Made by a program: the position numbers and the translations under genes. The notes below the pieces were generated by a model. It was not told the origin of the DNA, ran no database searches, and was given only the letters and a program-made list of their open reading frames with translations. DNA of 5,052 nucleotides from Capsulimonas sp. (GTDB taxonomy: Bacteria > Armatimonadota > Armatimonadia > Armatimonadales > Capsulimonadaceae), in NCBI GenBank assembly GCA_025963815.1, contig JAOQAA010000079.1:1-5052 (forward strand). The letters run 5' to 3'. Of the stretch, positions 1 to 5,052 are shown piece by piece; the first letter of the stretch is position 1, and each line of letters starts with the position of its first letter.

Positions 1-336
1 TCCCTGCCCAGCGGCGAAGTTATTTCCCTGCAACCCGGCCCGGCGTCCAATGGCCTCGTTATTGCTGGCCCCACGTTTCCTCACTGGCTCACGCCTTCCC
101 AGGAATGCTCATTCCATCTCGACCGCCAAGCTCTCCACGACATCCTCTCCGAACGGCATTACGAAGGCGTCACCCCGGTCGTCGCCCTATTCGTGGACAT
201 GTCCGGCAAACCCTATCACTCATCCCCCTTCGATTTCGACTGCGCCCTGCCCTGCCAATGGCGAATGACCGAGGCGCAGATGCGGGAACGAATGGCCCTT
301 GAGGACAAACTTCACCGCGCTTCCGAACGAGTTTAG
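1..336 (+). CDS. Unrecognised protein, C-terminal 111 residues (5' end outside window)
   Basis: Frame 1 is open from the first base to a TAG at 334-336. No start codon of its own is needed, because the gene enters from the left edge. The visible residues begin SLPSGEVISLQPGP and end with a charged, probably helical tail, TEAQMRERMALEDKLHRASERV in outline. The middle (HYEGVTPVVALFVDMSGKPYH) alternates hydrophobic and polar residues like beta strands. I see no membrane segment and no motif I can name; there are three cysteines, two of them in DCALPC. Codon use fits a real gene, with third positions rich in C. The gene lies 37 nt upstream of the paralogue array on the same strand, so it may belong to the same transcript. 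Its function is unknown. Confidence 0.72.
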   Translation, partial: SLPSGEVISLQPGPASNGLVIAGPTFPHWLTPSQECSFHLDRQALHDILSERHYEGVTPVVALFVDMSGKPYHSSPFDFDCALPCQWRMTEAQMRERMALEDKLHRASERV

Positions 337-373
337 CGCGGCCGTCACCAGCGAAATTACGGTTCTTATCAAT

Positions 374-949
374 ATGGAAAAACAACAGCCTCATGTGTCG
401 GCCGGCGCACCGCGTGTCATGACAATCGGCGGCTTGCAGCTGGAGATCGACACGGATAGGATCACCGGAATGCGTTTAGACTATGCGAAGATCCGGCGGC
501 TGCGTAACCAGAGCATCACGTGTATGGCGCTGGCGCTGCTGTTAACACTCTTGCCAGCAACGAGCAGCCACGCAATTCCATCATGGATCACGCTATTGAA
601 ATTAATTTCAGCGATCCTATTCGCCGTGGTCTTGGTATTGTCAAAATACGCGCAAAATCATGAACCCAATCGCCCCTTTGTCATCCGGCGCCATCCCAAT
701 ACGATTCAGATCGAACGCGCCACCGAGTTCCCCTTTCCGGCGGCGGCCCAGGTCACCCTGGACAGCGTACGCGGCGTACAGCAGCGCATCCCCCGGCTGA
801 ACATCACGCTGCCCGCCGAGAACAGCAAAAAACCACGGCGGATCGGCCTCGCCCTCTTCCGTTCCCTGACCGACGCCGAGCAGGCGAAGTCAGAAATCGA
901 AGAATTTCTGCGCACGGACAAGCAGATGACGGAAGCAACAGCAAGGTAA
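374..949 (+). CDS. Array member 1: two-helix membrane protein of an unrecognised paralogous family
   Basis: 191 residues. ATG 374 was chosen because MEKQQPH lines up with the MEQQWPP start of the other members. An in-frame ATG at 299 would overlap the preceding gene and add 25 residues that no sibling has. The cytosolic N-terminus carries RVMTIGGLQLEIDTDRI (residues 14-30) and a basic stretch KIRRLR. Two predicted membrane helices follow at about 48-66 and 71-92. The C-terminal part has PFVIRRHPNTIQI (101-113), LNITLP (142-147), RIGLALF (156-162) and the helix DAEQAKSEIEEFL (167-179). Basic residues flank the helix pair, which predicts both termini inside. There is no convincing Shine-Dalgarno before ATG 374. 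This is a likely first gene of the coupled set. Its function is unknown; a PH-like C-terminal fold is possible but unproven. Confidence 0.85.
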   Translation: MEKQQPHVSAGAPRVMTIGGLQLEIDTDRITGMRLDYAKIRRLRNQSITCMALALLLTLLPATSSHAIPSWITLLKLISAILFAVVLVLSKYAQNHEPNRPFVIRRHPNTIQIERATEFPFPAAAQVTLDSVRGVQQRIPRLNITLPAENSKKPRRIGLALFRSLTDAEQAKSEIEEFLRTDKQMTEATAR

Positions 950-956
950 GATATTG
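943..956 (+). promoter_or_regulatory. Ribosome binding site and TTG start at the member 1/2 junction
   Basis: AAGG (943-946) lies inside the last codons of member 1, 7 nt before the TTG at 954. The stop TAA (947-949) sits between them and leaves a 4-nt gap. This layout supports translational coupling and supports TTG as the start of member 2, whose first residues then match the siblings. Confidence 0.55.
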
Positions 957-1565
957 GAACAACAATGGCCGCCGGCGCCGATCGATGGAAAGCGCATCTC
1001 CCATTTCGGTCATCTTCGGCTGGAAAACGATGGAGACAGCCTGTACGGAACGCAGCCGACTGGTCCTGTGTTTCTTCTGCGCTACTACATTACATGTGTC
1101 ACTGGGGTCAGTATTGTGACCTTATATCGTCTCTATTCGCTCGCGCCCGCCACTCCAGGAACGCGGTGGATTGCATATTTAAGCACTGCCATGCGGGCGT
1201 ATGGTCTGTATTACATCATGTTGGTCGCGATCGGCGTCGCCGCCTACTTCGGGCTCAAAAAATTCATTCGGTTCCTATGCCACACGGACCCGTTTACATT
1301 CACCCGCGATCCACGTACACTGCGCCCCGGCCGGAGCCAAACAATCGCCCTGCCCGCATCGGCGTATCTGTCGGTCGCGACACGGAGCGCCCGCGATCAG
1401 CGAACGAAAATCCTATGGCTGACCGTTCCCGGCGAAGAAGACCGCAAAGATCAGCGCATCGGCCTCGCTATCTTCGCGAATATGGACGACGCGGAACGGG
1501 CGAAATCAGAGATCGAACGGTTTCTGAACGCGGACGAAACGAAAGCGGAACCGATCACAGGGTAA
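954..1565 (+). CDS. Array member 2: two-helix membrane protein of the paralogous family
   Basis: 203 residues from a TTG start, which gives MEQQWPPAPIDGKRI, the clearest form of the family N-terminus. The first block is degenerate (FGHLRLENDGDSLYG, residues 18-32). Predicted membrane helices lie at about 39-63 and 82-104, separated by a longer loop than in members 1 and 3. The second block reads PFTFTRDPRTLRPG (113-126) instead of PFVIRR. LWLTVP (154-159), RIGLAIF (168-174) and DAERAKSEIERFL (179-191) are well conserved. It starts 4 nt after member 1 and ends 4 nt before member 3. A longer overlapping reading (965-1660) in another frame is rejected, because only this frame shows the family motifs. 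Its function is unknown; it is probably an inner-membrane protein with its soluble parts in the cytosol. Confidence 0.85.
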   Translation: MEQQWPPAPIDGKRISHFGHLRLENDGDSLYGTQPTGPVFLLRYYITCVTGVSIVTLYRLYSLAPATPGTRWIAYLSTAMRAYGLYYIMLVAIGVAAYFGLKKFIRFLCHTDPFTFTRDPRTLRPGRSQTIALPASAYLSVATRSARDQRTKILWLTVPGEEDRKDQRIGLAIFANMDDAERAKSEIERFLNADETKAEPITG

Positions 1566-1572
1566 GAAATTG
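1559..1572 (+). promoter_or_regulatory. Ribosome binding site and TTG start at the member 2/3 junction
   Basis: AGGG (1559-1562) precedes TTG 1570 by 7 nt, with the stop TAA (1563-1565) between them and a 4-nt gap. The junction GGTAAGAAATTG differs by one base from GGTAAGATATTG at the member 1/2 junction. This shows that the junction itself was copied during duplication or is under constraint. Confidence 0.55.
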
Positions 1573-2145
1573 CAAGAACACTGGCCGCCGCCGCCCTCGA
1601 ACGCGCCTCGTACACTCACTCTGGGCGTATGGCGCTTGGACATTGATGCGGATCGCATAGGCGGATCGCGGATTGACGACCAGAAACACCGATGGCGCTT
1701 CTATTCTCAAGGAGCATTGATCCTGCTGACGCTGGCGGGCGCCTCCATCGCCGTCATGAGCCATGTCCCCGCCCCGCCGGTGACCTTGCAGCTATTTGGA
1801 GCAACCGTCGTCCTCTACGCCGGCGCATTCGTCATGCAAAAGATCGGCGCTCGCCAGCTTCCCAGCCGCCCATTCGTCATTCGCCGCAATCCCAAGACCG
1901 TTCAAATCGGGCGGGACGAGGCACGCGCCCTTCTGCAATCTTACATACTAACATTAGCAAATACGCCCGGCGCAAAAGACCCGATGTATCTCCTGAACCT
2001 GACATTTCCAGAAGAAAACGGCAAGAAAGCGCACACGATCCGCCTCGCGTATTTCGGGGAGCAAAGCGACGCGCGAACCGTCAAAGCAGAGATCGAGAAT
2101 TTTCTCACGGCAGCGCCGCAACCGATACGCACGGATGGAGATTGA
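1570..2145 (+). CDS. Array member 3: two-helix membrane protein of the paralogous family
   Basis: 191 residues from TTG, the same length as member 1, and PFVIRR falls at residue 101 in both. The N-terminus is MQEHWPPPPSNAPR, followed by LTLGVWRLDIDADRI (16-30) and a basic stretch RWR. Predicted membrane helices lie at about 48-65 and 71-91. The C-terminal part has PFVIRRNPKTVQIG (101-114), LLNLTFPEENGKK (141-153), IRLAYF (157-162) and the helix ARTVKAEIENFL (168-179), where the usual DAE is DAR. The gene is tightly packed: it starts 4 nt after member 2 and ends 4 nt before TTG 2150 of member 4. Members 1 and 3 look like the most similar pair in the array. Its function is unknown. Confidence 0.86.
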   Translation: MQEHWPPPPSNAPRTLTLGVWRLDIDADRIGGSRIDDQKHRWRFYSQGALILLTLAGASIAVMSHVPAPPVTLQLFGATVVLYAGAFVMQKIGARQLPSRPFVIRRNPKTVQIGRDEARALLQSYILTLANTPGAKDPMYLLNLTFPEENGKKAHTIRLAYFGEQSDARTVKAEIENFLTAAPQPIRTDGD

Positions 2146-2152
2146 TACTTTG
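2137..2152 (+). promoter_or_regulatory. Ribosome binding site that favours TTG 2150 over ATG 2135
   Basis: GGAG (2137-2140) lies 9 nt before TTG 2150, whereas nothing like a Shine-Dalgarno precedes the in-frame ATG at 2135. TTG 2150 also restores the 4-nt gap after the stop TGA (2143-2145) and the family N-terminus (M)EQQGPPEP. Confidence 0.5.
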
Positions 2153-3214
2153 GAACAGCAAGGGCCGCCCGAGCCGGCCACGCGCGTATTGAACTTCGGT
2201 ATGCTGCAATTGGAAATCAACGAGGATCATCTCGAGTCCTCGCGCTCGTTCCCCAGGCTCATGCCGCCCATGGCTTACATCCGCAGCGTAAAAACCGCCT
2301 TCCAAATGTTTGGAGCGCATGCCCTGGTGATACCTGACATGCGCTTCGTGATACGAAGGTCGCCACTGCGGATCTCTATTGGCGACGACTGGATCGGCCA
2401 CTCCTTGCTGCGGGAAGGGCGGTTCACGGTAGAGAGCGCAGGCAGCGCGGCGCACCCATTCTGGCAGCTGTGGCTCACAATTCCGCCGGACGGCGTTATC
2501 AATACGCGGCAGTTCTGCCTCGCGTACTTTTCGTCACCGGAAGAGGCGGAGCAGACAAAGGCGGCCATCGAAGGGTTTATTACTCTGCCCGAGAAGCCGA
2601 AAATCGTCGCGCCAAAACGAACAGTCATGGACATCATGGAACGCGTGACCGCGATGCCTGGGCTGTTTGATGAGGGTACGTATGAGGAAATCTACGAGCA
2701 AGCAGAAGAGGCCGTGGCCAAGTGGGCGCAAACGGCGCCCCTTGAGTGGCTCGGCTTCATAATCGCCTATAGTCAAAGCGATCCGGACCGTTTCCTCTGC
2801 GATCCCTGCCAGAAACCAGGCGCGAAATGCATCGATCCCGATTTACCGACCAGGAAATACGTCAATCCGGATTTACTGATGCTGATGAGGATCTGGAGCT
2901 GCAAAGCCCCCGATTACTTCCTGCACAAACTCGGCGAAGCGATGCTGGCCGCCGCCGACGCCCCGCGCGAATTTCTGATCGGATCTCTGGGCGAAGTCAG
3001 CGACGAGAAAAGCCTGCCCTGGCTCAAGCGCCTGATCGAGCAAGACACGGCGCTTACCGACATAGAAATCGACGAGATTTTCACAGTGCTGGAGATTAGC
3101 CAGCAAGCCGAGGCAAAAGTTCTTTTAGCGCTCCTCTACCTTCGAACGCCGCCGGAAATGGCGGACATACGCAAGTCGATCGACGCAATACTCGAACATC
3201 CGAAGCCAGAGTAG
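2150..3214 (+). CDS. Array member 4: soluble variant with family domain fused to a helical, HEAT-like extension
   Basis: 354 residues from TTG 2150; an ATG at 2135 would add five residues. The family part spans about 1-145: MEQQGPPEP, RVLNFGMLQLEINEDHL (12-28), RFVIRRSPLRISIG (65-78), LWLTIP (107-112), FCLAYF (122-127) and EEAEQTKAAIEGFI (131-144). The two membrane helices of the siblings are missing. Only about 35 mildly hydrophobic residues separate the two halves of the domain, so the protein is probably soluble or peripheral. A linker with KPKIVAPKR leads to about 200 residues of mostly helical sequence. The last part (REFLIGSLGEVSDEKSLPWL, 273-292, and the helices after it) has the look of HEAT-type repeats. 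Cysteines at 217, 220 and 227 (CDPC then C) plus 251 could bind a metal, but no standard zinc motif is complete. Its role is unknown; a scaffold partner for the membrane siblings is an inference. Confidence 0.85.
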   Translation: MEQQGPPEPATRVLNFGMLQLEINEDHLESSRSFPRLMPPMAYIRSVKTAFQMFGAHALVIPDMRFVIRRSPLRISIGDDWIGHSLLREGRFTVESAGSAAHPFWQLWLTIPPDGVINTRQFCLAYFSSPEEAEQTKAAIEGFITLPEKPKIVAPKRTVMDIMERVTAMPGLFDEGTYEEIYEQAEEAVAKWAQTAPLEWLGFIIAYSQSDPDRFLCDPCQKPGAKCIDPDLPTRKYVNPDLLMLMRIWSCKAPDYFLHKLGEAMLAAADAPREFLIGSLGEVSDEKSLPWLKRLIEQDTALTDIEIDEIFTVLEISQQAEAKVLLALLYLRTPPEMADIRKSIDAILEHPKPE

Positions 3215-3215
3215 C

Positions 3216-3235
3216 GGGGAAGGATTGCGTATATG
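3216..3235 (+). promoter_or_regulatory. Strong ribosome binding site before member 5
   Basis: GGGGAAGGA (3216-3224) precedes ATG 3233 with an 8-nt spacer. This is the best Shine-Dalgarno in the array and lies in the 18-nt gap after member 4. It suggests member 5 is, or recently was, translated independently rather than by tight coupling. Confidence 0.6.
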
Positions 3236-3691
3236 GAACAGCAATGGCCGCCGGCCCCGGTTTGCAAGGACCGAGTGCTTGAAATTGGAAAGCTAAATCT
3301 CGTTATTAGCGGCGGTAAGTTGAGTGGGTCTCAGCCGTTCTACGCCAAAATGTTGGACCCTACAATAACAATATTCATTACGCTCTTGCCGCTATTGCTC
3401 TATCTTGCGGTATTTGTCTGTGTCGTTTGGGCAAATCGGCGCGTGATGTCCGTTGCGTTCTTTTGGCCGCTCGCCCGATTTTATGCGTCGAACATGATTC
3501 CCGGCGCGGCGGTCATCACCGTTTATGCTGTGGCATTCAGGCTGACACCGCCGCGAAGGTACTTGATGAAGAGTTTCACGATTGAGCGTTCACCGATGGT
3601 CTTTCGCACAATGAGGGGTCGAAGATTCTGGATCAGAAGCGCAATCGCCAGGTTTCTGGAGTGCCCGGAGGGGCACATCGTGCACTTCTAG
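3233..3691 (+). CDS. Array member 5: C-terminally truncated membrane protein of the family
   Basis: 152 residues from ATG. The N-terminus MEQQWPPAPVCKDRV is excellent, followed by LEIGKLNLVISGGKLSG (16-32). Two predicted membrane helices lie at about 43-67 and 86-103. The second block is present as SFTIERSPMVF (114-124). The protein stops at residue 152, before the LTLP, RIGLAxF and DAExAKSEIE elements, so about 40-60 residues of the usual C-terminus are absent. A premature stop, deletion or frameshift is likely. The base composition looks less GC-rich than in its neighbours, especially across the membrane helices. It may be a decaying copy, or a working short form that keeps only the membrane anchor; the strong ribosome binding site argues it is still translated. 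Confidence 0.72.
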   Translation: MEQQWPPAPVCKDRVLEIGKLNLVISGGKLSGSQPFYAKMLDPTITIFITLLPLLLYLAVFVCVVWANRRVMSVAFFWPLARFYASNMIPGAAVITVYAVAFRLTPPRRYLMKSFTIERSPMVFRTMRGRRFWIRSAIARFLECPEGHIVHF

Positions 3692-3701
3692 CCGCGAATT
3701 C

Positions 3702-3737
3702 ATTCGCCGGGCATCTTGCATTCGCCGGGCATCTTGC
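3702..3737 (+). repeat. Two tandem copies of an 18-bp unit
   Basis: ATTCGCCGGGCATCTTGC occurs at 3702-3719 and again, without a mismatch, at 3720-3737. It lies 10 nt after the stop of member 5, in the largest gap of the array (3692-3808, 117 nt). The unit is a multiple of three and reads open (GHLAFAGHLA) in one frame. A slippage duplication in decayed coding sequence explains it most simply. I see no palindrome that would mark it as an operator. Confidence 0.85.
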
Positions 3738-3798
3738 GTCATTAAATCGGCAAAATGCATCAATCGCTTGGCGCGATGTGCGCAACATCAGTAAGTAC

Positions 3799-3811
3799 AG
3801 AAGAATGGATG
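3799..3811 (+). promoter_or_regulatory. Possible ribosome binding site for member 6
   Basis: AGAAG (3799-3803) stands 5 nt before ATG 3809. The family start TTG 3818, three codons further on, has no better site at normal distance. ATG 3809 (MSILEEQWPP) is therefore preferred, though the match is modest. Confidence 0.35.
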
Positions 3812-4284
3812 TCCATTTTGGAAGAACAATGGCCGCCGGCGTCGGCGAACGCGGCGCGCGTGGTGACAGCCGGGCTGCTGCAAATGGAGATCGATGGGGA
3901 TCGGCTGCTGGCGGCGCAGCCGCGCGCGATCCAAATACAGAAACGAATCCATGGGCTGCTCACCGCCGCGATCGTCCTGGCGATCGCCTTCGTGGCGCTG
4001 CCGATCATCTTGGGGATCGCGATTGTGTCGATCCCAGGATTTCCCGCCGCGCCGGTGCGTGCGCTCACGCCCCTCGTCACGATCCAGCCCTACGCCCGAA
4101 TGCTGCTATGGCCGCTGATCGGCGCCCAAGCGATCTTCGCGCTGCTGGCCGCGCTCAATCCGACAAACCCAAAAATCAGAAAACGTCCGCCGCTCGGCTC
4201 GCCACCTTCGTCACGCAAGCCGATGCCGAGCGGGCGAAAGCGGAGATCGAGACGTTTATGAACATAGATGCGGAGAGTGAATAA
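3809..4284 (+). pseudogene. Array member 6: internally deleted and frame-shifted family copy
   Basis: The N-terminal half reads in the frame of ATG 3809: MSILEEQWPPAS, RVVTAGLLQMEIDGDRL (17-33), and predicted membrane helices at about 50-76 and 97-116. After ALLAALNP (111-118) this frame degenerates to PPLGSPPSSRKPMPSG and stops at 4261. The family C-terminus continues in the -1 frame: AARLATF, then DAERAKAEIETFM, then a TAA at 4282-4284. The FVIRR block and the strands after it, roughly 50-60 residues in the siblings, are missing. The simplest reading is an internal deletion near 4155-4175 that also changed frame. A CCCAAAA heptamer at 4168-4174 lies in the register needed for -1 slippage, so a joined product cannot be excluded. 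Without slippage the product is a 150-residue two-helix protein with a basic tail. Confidence 0.7.
4168..4174 (+). other. CCCAAAA heptamer at the frame change in member 6
   Basis: In the upstream reading frame this is C CCA AAA, which fits the X XXY YYZ pattern of -1 ribosomal slippage. The shift it would cause leads directly into the frame that encodes the family C-terminus. No clear downstream stem-loop or upstream Shine-Dalgarno-like stimulator is visible, and the five-A run is also an easy place for an indel. It is reported as a candidate only. Confidence 0.25.
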
Positions 4285-4285
4285 T

Positions 4286-4342
4286 CCGCAAGAACAGTGG
4301 CCGGCGTTGCCGGCGGATGGGCGGCAAACGAGGAGCCTGTGA
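4286..4342 (+). pseudogene. Array member 7: N-terminal stub without a start codon
   Basis: One base after the stop of member 6, the sequence reads (CCG)QEQWPALPADGRQTRSL and then TGA at 4340-4342. QEQWPALPADGR matches the first 12-14 residues of the siblings (compare EQQWPPAPIDGKR in member 2). CCG stands where TTG or ATG is expected, and the family sequence ends after 17 codons with no membrane segment. This is the remnant of a seventh unit, cut short near the point where the convergent glycosidase gene begins. Confidence 0.7.
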
Positions 4343-4377
4343 CCGTTGGTATAATCTCCTTCCAAATCTGTCCGAGG

Positions 4378-5052
4378 TTATTTTTTGGTCCTGAACGGAC
4401 TCCCTTCCACGGCAAACGCCGGCAGGACGATGTCGTTTCGCCGCGAATGGGGAGACACGGAGAGGCTCTCAATCTTACCGGACCGATACACACACTCGAC
4501 GACCGTTTTTCGCGGCGCGTGCAGGCGGAAACGGACGTCCCACTCCTTGGGCCATGCGGGCATTAGGAAGATCTTCTCGTCCACGCTCTGAAGCAGCATC
4601 AATTGGGTCGTCTCCAGCAGGTTTCCGCCATGGTTCTGATCGGGCAGCCAGTCGAAATTCGGTCCCCAGGTGGCCGGCCAGCGATGGGCAGGGTTCGAGT
4701 TGGCGCACTTGATCCGCAGGATGCGGGCGGCCTCTTCGGCAAGGCCCAGCATTGCCGCGCAGTTGCCGTCGTACCCCCAGCCGACATCCAAATGATTGAC
4801 GCGCCGCGCGTAGGAAGCGCGCGCCATCTCAAGATCGGGGCGGCCGACCCCATAGATTCGGAAGGGCCAGACCGCGTACAGTTCCGGGTTCTCCACATTG
4901 GAGCGCTCCGGTCCGTATGTCTGCGCCGGGGCAAGGGCGCGCTGCTTCACTCCCTTGATCTCGACCTCTTCGAGAGGGACAAGCGGGGCGGCGGATTTCA
5001 TTCGAGCGAAGAACGCCAGCTGCTCTTGGGGAATTACGGCGGGCAGGGCGCA
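4378..5052 (-). CDS. Glycoside hydrolase resembling GH95-type six-hairpin enzymes, C-terminal 224 residues
   Basis: The frame is open on the minus strand from the right edge (CALPAVIPQEQLAFFAR, then an internal methionine at 5001) to TAA at 4380-4378. The true start lies outside the window. Numbering from the edge, NVENPELYAVWPFRIYG spans 52-68 and HRWPATWGPNFDWLPDQNHG 123-142. LMLLQS follows at 151-156, IFLMPAWPKEWD at 161-172, and a beta-rich end with LHAPRKTVVECVYRSGKIESLSVSPHSRR. The LLQS...hLPAWP..W pattern and a D-x-N-x-G motif (DQNHG, Asp 138) parallel the end of the (alpha/alpha)6 barrel and C-terminal sandwich of GH95 enzymes such as alpha-L-fucosidase. In that family the aspartate of DGNFG is catalytic; equating Asp 138 with it is inference. 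The full protein is probably 700 residues or more. Substrate is unknown. It converges on the array and is functionally unrelated as far as I can see. Confidence 0.75.
   Translation of the reverse strand, partial: CALPAVIPQEQLAFFARMKSAAPLVPLEEVEIKGVKQRALAPAQTYGPERSNVENPELYAVWPFRIYGVGRPDLEMARASYARRVNHLDVGWGYDGNCAAMLGLAEEAARILRIKCANSNPAHRWPATWGPNFDWLPDQNHGGNLLETTQLMLLQSVDEKIFLMPAWPKEWDVRFRLHAPRKTVVECVYRSGKIESLSVSPHSRRNDIVLPAFAVEGSPFRTKK

Noticed and set aside
299..373. Upstream ATG start (299) for array member 1
   Set aside because: It overlaps the end of the preceding gene and adds 25 residues unlike any sibling; ATG 374 matches the family N-terminus.
965..1660. A 231-residue reading frame longer than member 2
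   Set aside because: It is arginine-rich out-of-frame sequence with none of the family motifs; it also runs across the member 2/3 junction.
2135..2149. ATG start for member 4 overlapping member 3
   Set aside because: It has no ribosome binding site. TTG 2150 has GGAG at 9 nt, keeps the 4-nt gap and matches the sibling start.
3716..3747. Possible promoter for member 6 (TTGCAT ... TTAAAT)
   Set aside because: The spacer of about 20 nt is too long and both hexamers are weak.
3661..4284. A single 207-residue gene covering the gap and member 6
   Set aside because: Only the last 35 or so residues resemble the family. The earlier part is the wrong frame for EQWPP and the membrane helices of member 6.
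4350..4355. TATAAT that could be a -10 box
   Set aside because: There is no -35-like hexamer at a suitable distance and no plus-strand gene downstream.
4331..4386. Possible terminator: AGGAG/CTCCT pairing with a later run of six T
   Set aside because: The stem is only 5 bp with a 20-nt loop, and the T run is about 20 nt away and lies in the last codons of the minus-strand gene.
1..5052. CRISPR array, tRNA, rRNA, insertion sequence or inverted repeats
   Set aside because: I saw no regularly spaced repeats, RNA gene signatures, transposase motifs or terminal inverted repeats by reading both strands.

Overview
The window is GC-rich bacterial DNA with dense, mostly same-strand genes. The organism cannot be named from the sequence. 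Frequent TTG starts, 4-nt gene spacing and a plant-polysaccharide-type glycosidase would fit a soil or biomass-degrading bacterium, for example Armatimonadota, Planctomycetota or Verrucomicrobiota; that is a guess.

Layout: (1) 1-336, the 3' end of an unrecognised plus-strand gene that enters from the left. (2) 374-4342, a head-to-tail array of seven related units, all on the plus strand. Four appear intact (374-949, 954-1565, 1570-2145, 2150-3214), one is truncated at its C-terminus (3233-3691), one has lost its middle and changed frame (3809-4284), and one is an N-terminal stub without a start codon (4286-4342). (3) 4378-5052, the C-terminal part of a convergent minus-strand glycoside hydrolase that resembles the GH95-type six-hairpin enzymes.

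The array is the interesting part. Complete members share three blocks. The first is an N-terminal tail close to (M/L)EQQWPPAP, followed by R-h-h-x-h-G-x-L-x-L-E-I-D-x-D-R-h (h, hydrophobic). The second is a pair of predicted membrane helices. The third is a C-terminal part with (P)FVIRRxPxTxQI, then LxLTxP, then RIGLAxF, and an acidic helix DAERAKSEIExFL. I do not recognise the family. The arrangement recalls two-helix membrane proteins with a small pleckstrin-homology-like domain (YcxB type), but this is only an inference. The fourth member has lost the membrane helices and gained about 200 residues of helical, HEAT-like sequence.

The first four members look translationally coupled: each gap is exactly 4 nt if the fourth starts at TTG 2150, and the start codon is TTG in three consecutive cases. 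Decay increases toward the 3' end of the array, as expected for tandem duplication followed by erosion. The paralogues may act together at the membrane, but nothing in the window shows their role.
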